Shown: positions 57,932 through 64,000 of the stretch, piece by piece
Layout of the letters: each line of letters begins with the position of its first letter
Position numbering within the stretch: position 1 is the first letter of the stretch
Origin: Ampelomyces quisqualis
Lineage: Eukaryota > Ascomycota > Dothideomycetes > Pleosporales > Phaeosphaeriaceae
Assembly: GCA_018398575.1 (NCBI GenBank)
Contig: JAGTXZ010000024.1
Coordinates: 1,798,001 to 1,862,000 of the forward strand
Length of the DNA: 64,000 bases
Direction of reading: 5' to 3'
The notes under the pieces: model-generated
The model's input: the letters and a program-made list of their open reading frames with translations, nothing else
What the model was told of the DNA's origin: nothing
Database searches by the model: none
Made by a program: the position numbers and the translations under genes

Positions 57932-59497
57932 GCAGTATGTGAAGGCTTGGTCCAATACCCTAGTATCTTGAGCACCCATCTCGCCGAGACCATGGGCACG
58001 CTGCTGCATGTGCCTGACCATGCCGCGAGAAGGTCAGGACGCCGCAACAGCGCAATGACACAAAGCCCCCAGCAGCCTCCACGCGGGGTGAGCCTATGTA
58101 TGTGCAGCACATGTTACTAGTGTAGCATACATACACTTGCCACGACCTGCGATGCGGGTCCATGTACCCGCGTTCGGGCTAGCTGTCACTTTGCTACGCA
58201 AAAAAGAAATCGGGTTAGGAAATGCATTTTCCCGGCTCTTGACCTTTCCGTTCAGCCTTGCTGCTCCGCCATGCGAAGCCCCAGTTGCCCATCTCCCGCC
58301 TCGCGAGGTCATCGTATTCCTATAAAAGAGCTAATAACCCTCTTCTCTGGACGTAGACTTTCTAGTGTCATTCATCCTCCATCGAGTTTATTCCCACAAC
58401 ACCGAAAGCTGAATCGCACGTTGTGGGTCTCTACCACTCCATGTCTTGGCTTGAGCATGGCGAGACCAGGTTCGCGGCAATGTCTGCGTCCGTTGGCTTC
58501 TCTGTATCAGAGGAAGTCGAGCTCGTAAAGTAGGTGCCGAGGTGCGAAGTGTGATTTCGGGCCATGATGTCTTGATGCGCGGCATGGGTAGCGATGGTAC
58601 AGACGCCGGCACATGAAGTAGTGCTTGTCAAGAAGCTGGGTGTAAAACATCATGAGATGAAGCTACGCGCCGTGGGCTGGGATGTAGATCCATGCAAAAC
58701 AAATCGCGTTCCGACCTTGAGAGACCTTGCAGACAGAGGTCCAGTTTTTGGTAGATGCTACAGGCAGTACTATTCAAGTGAGTGTGGAGGATAGGGTGGT
58801 CCAAGTGATACAGAAAGCTATCTGCGTCTGCTACAGCCCTATCTTACGCTACTGCTTCCTTGAATACTCCTTCGACGACAAGGTTAACCAGCAGCAGACT
58901 CAGCAAACTCCATCTACTTGGATTTGGAGTCCCCAATACCACTGTTATTACAGGATGATTGGAACTGCAGTCGAGTAGGCTCCTCCTTCTTAGTTATGCT
59001 TAGTTAGAGATGTTTCAAACTGGCTCGACTGACTCTTGTTTCTAGGTCCTTTGATAGTATGAACAGGACGTCTAAACTGTACCTATATTTGTTACAAGCA
59101 AGGTAATAAATTAACGGAACGTGCTTAGGAGATGCAAACTTGTGTGTTATTGTAAGCTATCGGAACTGGCTACGTATGTAGCAGACTTGGGAACAATCAA
59201 ATTGAATTTCGACCTTATTTTGGATCTTGATTGAATGGCAATTCTCGCAATACTGTTTTGATTTGTTTTGATGATGTCGTATGCAAACTTGTCAATAATC
59301 AAGCTGAATGCAAGCACTTGATTGAGGCTTGGTCGAAACTGCAAGCCGATCAAGCCAAGCTTCTGCCTAGGACTCTTTGCAGTCGGCATGGTCCCTTGTC
59401 TATATAGCTGACTTCTCGCTGGACGCAACAAATTTGACGATTTTCAGAGCAAAATGTTTCCTTTTCAATTTCTTGGGCATAACAAATTCCCCATGTC

Positions 59498-59596
59498 ACA
59501 TGTTATCATCTCTCCACCTCGAGCGAACGCACTTGCCTGCATGCCTAGCCCGCGCTCAACCTAGTCCATGCCCCCCATTTCGCTGAGCCTGCTCTC
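59498..59596 (-). pseudogene. Duplicated fragment of the AFG1-like 3' end
   Basis: cacatgttatcatctctcca and the following text match the end of the AFG1-like gene at 62,533-62,672. The order is the same, but an internal block of about 30 bp is missing and there are several substitutions. It covers the stop codon and last codons in the same orientation and is not translatable. This is a local duplication about 3 kb from its source. Confidence 0.8.
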
Positions 59597-59611
59597 AAAT
59601 TTGCTACCCTT

Positions 59612-59875
59612 CTACTCCTCATCATAAGGAAGATTCCACCCCAAACGTGCTAGCGAACGATGCATGCCCCTGCTGATCGCCGACTCCAGAACACAATGAC
59701 GAAAATCAACATCTTGCGATGAAAGGCCGAGCAACATCCAACAAGACACTTGCGAAGCTAGAGACTCAAGCGCAGCAATGTAAACCTTCCGATCGTCCTG
59801 AAGAGTTGCATTCGGGGGCAGAACTAGGTTGGACAGCTGCAGAAAGCGCGGCAAGCGCGGCAAGCGGCCAGCCAA
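59612..59875 (-). pseudogene. Possible coding remnant, unidentified
   Basis: An 87-codon open frame on the minus strand with protein-like text (LQDDRKVYIAALESLASQV and SLARLGWNLPYDEE). It lies directly beside the duplicated AFG1 fragment. I do not recognise it, and no splice partners were found. It could be the remnant of a gene carried along with the duplication, or chance. Confidence 0.3.
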
Positions 59876-60979
59876 TTGGACTGGAACTTTTGACGCAAAT
59901 CCCCAGTTAACAATCCTTTTGCAGTAGGCATCATAAGCTAATCCATTGCAGTATTAATATCTACCTACCCAGTGACGTTGTATCTCGAGTCAACGATAAT
60001 GTTAAGTAGTGCTAGGTCACTATAATCAACCGCAAACGGCGCGTGTTCCAGTTCAGGGTAAAGAACCTGATACCTAGAGCAGCCTTTCTTAGTCAAAACC
60101 GTTCTGCACGCTTATGCCAGGAAGATTGCCGCTGCCAACTCGGGATAACTTGTCAGCTAGTAAACGTGAAAAGTACTGTGGAGCAGTGCCCCCTGCGATT
60201 GTTAGTTAGATTGGTACTTGAAACAAAAATACCTGGACACACTGCTTTCTTGTGTGCACTCGATAAATGCCGTTTGTATCTTGGCGATTTGACCAAGTAC
60301 TTTATCACGAACAGGCCTTGATGGATGGGTAGGTGTCCAGACAAGAGGTGGGCCTTCGATCCATAAGAGTGCCATGAATAGAAACCCTACCACGTTGTCA
60401 AATGTAAGGCTAGACCCATAGTATTTTGGAGCCCAGGGAAAGCCTATCCTGCTAGGTTCTTCAAGGATACAATGTTCGTTTACAGTATGTCAATGGAAGT
60501 GTCTTAGGATTAACTGTGTACATGGATTAGGATGCGTATAGACCAGCTTTCTCTGTTTGAAAAGTCGACCTTAAAGATGCGACACTAGCCACCATTTCAA
60601 TGCCGTTCGTTAAGGATCAGAATCTCGCCATTAAATCAGAAAGTAAAGATAGCGGTTATTAAATTTTCACTACAAAAGGTGTGCATACTTGGTCTGGCAT
60701 TAGACAAATGTGACCTTAGCCTATCCGAGACTAGGCTCTATGTAACGTAACGCCGATTAGTCTCAGCCAACCACATAACAACTCCCCAATTCACCGCATA
60801 CAGCATAAGTAGGTCCAAGTCGCAATATAGCGAATTCTGTGCAAGTACTTGCTATCTAAGCTATGATAAATGCTTGCAGTTGAATCGCTCCATCTGCCCT
60901 AGGCAAACAACACGAGAAGGAAGAAGGATGCACAGTTGTCACCAGTTAGTGACTTAACCAGACTGCGTGATCACATGAG

Positions 60980-60995
60980 CCCCATGGCCATGGGG
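60980..60995. promoter_or_regulatory. 16-bp perfect palindrome upstream of a TATA-like word
   Basis: ccccatggccatgggg is a perfect inverted repeat without spacer. About 40 bases further right is ctttataag. The arrangement looks like a promoter facing right, but only decayed sequence follows. Possibly a promoter left from a lost gene. Confidence 0.35.
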
Positions 60996-61375
60996 GTCGG
61001 CGCGGTCAACGCAGGTGCATCTGCAACCTCGCTTTATAAGTAGTTGGGAGAAGAAGCAAGCCGTGTCAGCCCCCTTCAAGCCTTCAGGATACTGTGGCAG
61101 AGAACGTTAGTGAATAAAACTCAGTTGGAAAGTTAACGTACATCTTTCGGCTTCAGGTTGATGTTGGCTAAGCCCATGGTAATCTCACAGGTACCCTCCA
61201 AGTCGTCTCCCGGGGTACTCGCGCAGGCCAAACATCTTGGCGAGATTTTTTTTTCTCGTCAAAGCAAGCGCTTGAAATTAGTTAGAAAGGCAGTCTCCCT
61301 CTCTCTGATTTCAACCTTGTGGCCTTGAGAATAGCTGAACTCAATCGGCAACAATGGTCTGGTAGAAGAAAAGCT

Positions 61376-61663
61376 CTAGATTGCTGGTTGGAGATTGTCT
61401 ATCCCTTCGCCTGGGGTCGCGTTCCACGCGGTCGATGTACCATTGTAATTGACTATTATCTGCTCAGGAAGGATATCGAAGTGCCGATGCCGCATAGCTA
61501 GACCGAAGGTGCGATCCATACCGTTGTTGACGAAGAAGTTGTAATAAAAGACGTTCTTGACAAGATCATCACTATCCAAGTTGAGAAAGTTGTCTTGTGC
61601 AGTATTGAGACTTGGAAGGTTTTGGAAACTGTTCTGAGAGTAGGGAGTGACAGCAACAGCTAT
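61376..61663 (-). pseudogene. C-terminal exon-like remnant, unidentified
   Basis: On the minus strand, about 95 codons end in a TAG (about 61,378). They contain NVFYYNFFVNNGMDRTFG, then RHRHFDILPEQ and NYNGTSTAWN. It reads like the end of a real protein and is preceded by a possible acceptor (aatatag) near 61,663. Upstream text is full of stops. I do not recognise the family with confidence. Either a truncated gene fragment or the last exon of a decayed gene. Confidence 0.4.
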
Positions 61664-62529
61664 ATTAGAGCAGAGAAGCAGGTACGGAGATAGGGCAAAG
61701 ATAAAAGCTAACTAAAGTTAGCAGTGTGTAGAAGATTGATCTGTGCAGATATTCGTATTAAATTGCTTGAAGTTATCTAGTTTTTATACATTCACAAACC
61801 AAGAGTAGCAGGGGCTTGATTCGACTGATAATCTTCTGCAATCTCTTCCTCTCTAGACAATTTTACCTATATCTCTGGGCACATACTAGGCAGTTTATAT
61901 TGCCGGAGTTGTAGTGCCTGCAGGATCGACTGCTGTTGCGCATTACATGCAGTGTAGAAATGATGCAAGGGTAGTCATAGAGGGTCACTATTACAAATTG
62001 ACGAAGCCTATCAAGGCGAAAATGCCGTTAGAACATTGAGTGCATGAGCGATGCGCAGTGGGTTGGCATGCGAGCTACGCGCAGTTGTGATGGCACTGCA
62101 GGGGTACATGGTGCGTACGAACGACCTGTGGAGGTTAAGGGGTGGAGTGATTTCGCAGGCTCAAGTATCCTGTGATCCACAAGTGTGTATGCGCATCCGA
62201 CTCTATTCCAAGCTGTATAGCAGTCGAGTGCATGCAAACTGCGCTGCCGCTTAGACTTTGTATAGCTTAATGCGTACAGGAAACTTGAAGGACTTAGCGA
62301 ACTTAGACACCTAGGGAAAAGAAGACTTGGATAACTTGGAGAACGTAGGAGGATAAAGAACAGTAGATGATCTGCACTGCCAGCACTTGGCAAGTTTATT
62401 GTGTATGGCACATACATGTAATAATTTCAAGAAACCCTCCCCCCCCCCATGGATATGAACATCTTTGATTTTTCTTGTCAGGAGCTCAAATAGAACCATG
62501 TTTTTTGTCGCATTTCAGAGTTGCGCAAT

Positions 62530-63964
62530 TCACATGTTATCTTCTCTCCACCTCGAGCGAACGCGTTGCCACGCCTCCATTTCGCGCTTGCCGCCTTTCC
62601 TCTGCATGCCCAGCCCACGCTCAACCCAGTCCCTGCCCCCCATTTCGCTAAGCCTGCTCAGCGCACGGGCAAACGCAAAGCGTTCCTCATCGCCGGAGAA
62701 GATGCTGCTGTTTTTGAGCATGGTCATGTTCATGCCCAGATCGTCCATGAGGCTACGCATGGCGTCTGAGAGTGCTTCTTCGTTGTTGTTGGGGGAGGCA
62801 GAGGGGGACAAGTTGCCTGGTGCCGAGGAGGAAGTGAGTGCGTCGGAGAGTTCGGTTTGGTCGAGGAAGAGGGATGGGAGTGGGACGGCGGTGGTGAGGA
62901 CGAGTTTGGCCTGTGCGACGTCGCTGTTAGTAACTGGAGCAACCGATGCATGATGACGGTTCAGGTGAAAAGGGCGCAAAGGTAAGAAGCAGGGAACTTT
63001 ACCCTCGCCTCGTAAACAGCATCGATAAAAGTGATAAACCTCCTCGCCAAATCCCTGCTTCGGTAATTCATGCCAGGCACACCCGTAACAATAAAAGCCT
63101 CATAATTCCTGGTTAATTCTAGGTAATCCGCTGCGCCAGTCGCTCGGCCCATAATCTCATCGAATGTGAACCACGCACACTTGCCGCTCGCTTTCGGCAC
63201 GTGGATTTCCCTTCCCCACACCTCGTGTGTCGCGCGGTGCGGCGGGTCGTGGTCAAAGTCGCCGAGGAAACGAAACCAGCGCTCGACATGTGTTTGCGCA
63301 GACGCGTCGAGCGGGTGGTGATATACGCCTGACGGGGGCCGTGGGATTTTGCGGTAATCGGTATCGGAGTCGAGGTTCAGGACTGTGAGGCGGGTTTTGA
63401 GTAGATTGATGCAGGGGAGGAAGGATTCTCTTTGGATGCCGTTTTTGTACAGGTCGTCTGGGTGGCGGTTGGAAGTGGTGACTATGACGGTTCCGTGGGC
63501 CATGAGGGATTCTATGAGGCGGCGGAGGATCATGGCGTCTGCCACGTCTGTGCATTGGAATTCGTCGAAGCAGAGGACCGAGGAGCGCTCTGCGATGCCG
63601 GCGGCGACAAAGGGTATCGCGTCTATCTCGTTGCCGTGCTGCATCTTCATCTTGTGGAGGTCTTTGTGGACGCTTTGCATGAAGGCGTGGAAATGTATGC
63701 GGGTCTTGCGCGTGATGTTGGGTGGGAGGGTGTCGAAGAAGAGATCCATCATCATGGTCTTGCCCGAGCCTACGTCGCCGTACATGTATATGCCTTTGGG
63801 CAAGGTTGGGTCTATGGGCGGCAGTGCGGCCAAGGTCGGTTTGGAACCAAACATGGAGAAGAACGACGTCTTCGGTTGGAGAGACTCGATGGTGGGCTGC
63901 TGTGTATCTGGTTGTTGCCATGCTATGAGCATCTGGTGAAGGTCTTGGAGATTTTTGATGATGC
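62530..63964 (-). CDS. AFG1/ZapE-family mitochondrial ATPase, 5' end outside window
   Basis: Two exons are visible: 63,964-63,003 and 62,910-62,530, with a 92-bp intron (GTAAAG...CAG). The first visible exon begins at a probable acceptor (ttccag), so further 5' exons lie beyond position 64,000. The protein has the Walker A box GDVGSGKT, Walker B VLCFDEFQ, a TSNRHPDDLYKNG block, and the family C-terminal part that crosses the intron (AVYEAR/AKLVLTTAV). Yeast Afg1 and human AFG1L (LACE1) are inner-membrane AAA-type ATPases involved in quality control of respiratory-chain subunits. The last exon has a longer Ser/Asn-rich linker than the core family. Incomplete only because of the window edge. 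Confidence 0.9.
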
Positions 63965-64000
63965 CTGGAACTCATGAGTACGTTTCGCAGCCTCTCTCTC

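Larger units (their letters stand above)
57932..62529. other. Gene-poor region with decayed fragments
   Basis: About 4.6 kb without an intact gene. It contains a partial copy of the AFG1 3' end (59,498-59,596), a possible minus-strand coding remnant next to it (59,612-59,875), a second minus-strand remnant (61,376-61,663), and a 16-bp palindrome near a TATA-like word (60,980-61,037). The remaining sequence shows stops in all frames and no repeat structure that I could define. It may be an old repeat-rich or rearranged segment. Confidence 0.55.

Overview
The window looks like nuclear DNA of a filamentous ascomycete, probably a dothideomycete (Pleosporales-like). The genes have short GT-AG introns of about 48-125 bp and encode typical fungal proteins. 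The left half is an AT-rich transposon island carrying a RIP-like mutation load. The genus cannot be fixed from the sequence alone.

Positions 1 to about 33,990 are a gene-free repeat island in which nearly every former reading frame is broken by TAG or TAA. Inside it I can read: (i) a RIP-degraded, unidentified reading frame on the minus strand (4.2-5.5 kb); (ii) five families of tandem repeats with periods of about 89, 134, 147, 101 and 171 bp; (iii) a pogo/Fot1-type transposase relic (9.3-10.5 kb); (iv) a complete Ty3/Gypsy chromovirus A on the minus strand (14,678-21,669) with 282-bp LTRs and the target duplication ttact; (v) a second Gypsy chromovirus B on the plus strand (23,863-32,180) arranged as LTR-internal-LTR-partial internal-LTR, with 299-bp LTRs and the outer target duplication gacag. 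A splits an older long reading frame of unknown identity, and B sits at or just after its 3' end. Both Gypsy elements carry an additional reading frame antisense to gag-pol, between the integrase chromodomain and the 3' LTR. Both extra frames encode a CX2CX6C cluster. Element B also appears to have a self-priming (Tf1-like) primer site. I regard these extra frames as the most interesting possibly undescribed feature of the window.

At about 34.0 kb the composition switches sharply to balanced, gene-bearing DNA. In order: a small secreted Thr/Asp-rich protein (+), a C2H2 zinc-finger regulator (-), a RIP-marked relic, a secreted GH3 beta-glucosidase (-), a PDR/ABCG full-size ABC transporter (-), glutamate 5-kinase (-) divergent from the mitochondrial protease Atp23 (+), an Aurora kinase (-) divergent from a TIP41-like protein (+), about 4.6 kb of decayed intergenic DNA with gene fragments, and an AFG1-family ATPase (-) running off the right edge.

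The single-copy genes are housekeeping or metabolic: proline synthesis, mitochondrial quality control (Atp23 and AFG1), mitosis, and TOR/PP2A signalling. The glucosidase, transporter and secreted protein near the island are the more variable, environment-facing part. Exon borders were built by hand from frame continuity and GT/AG signals.
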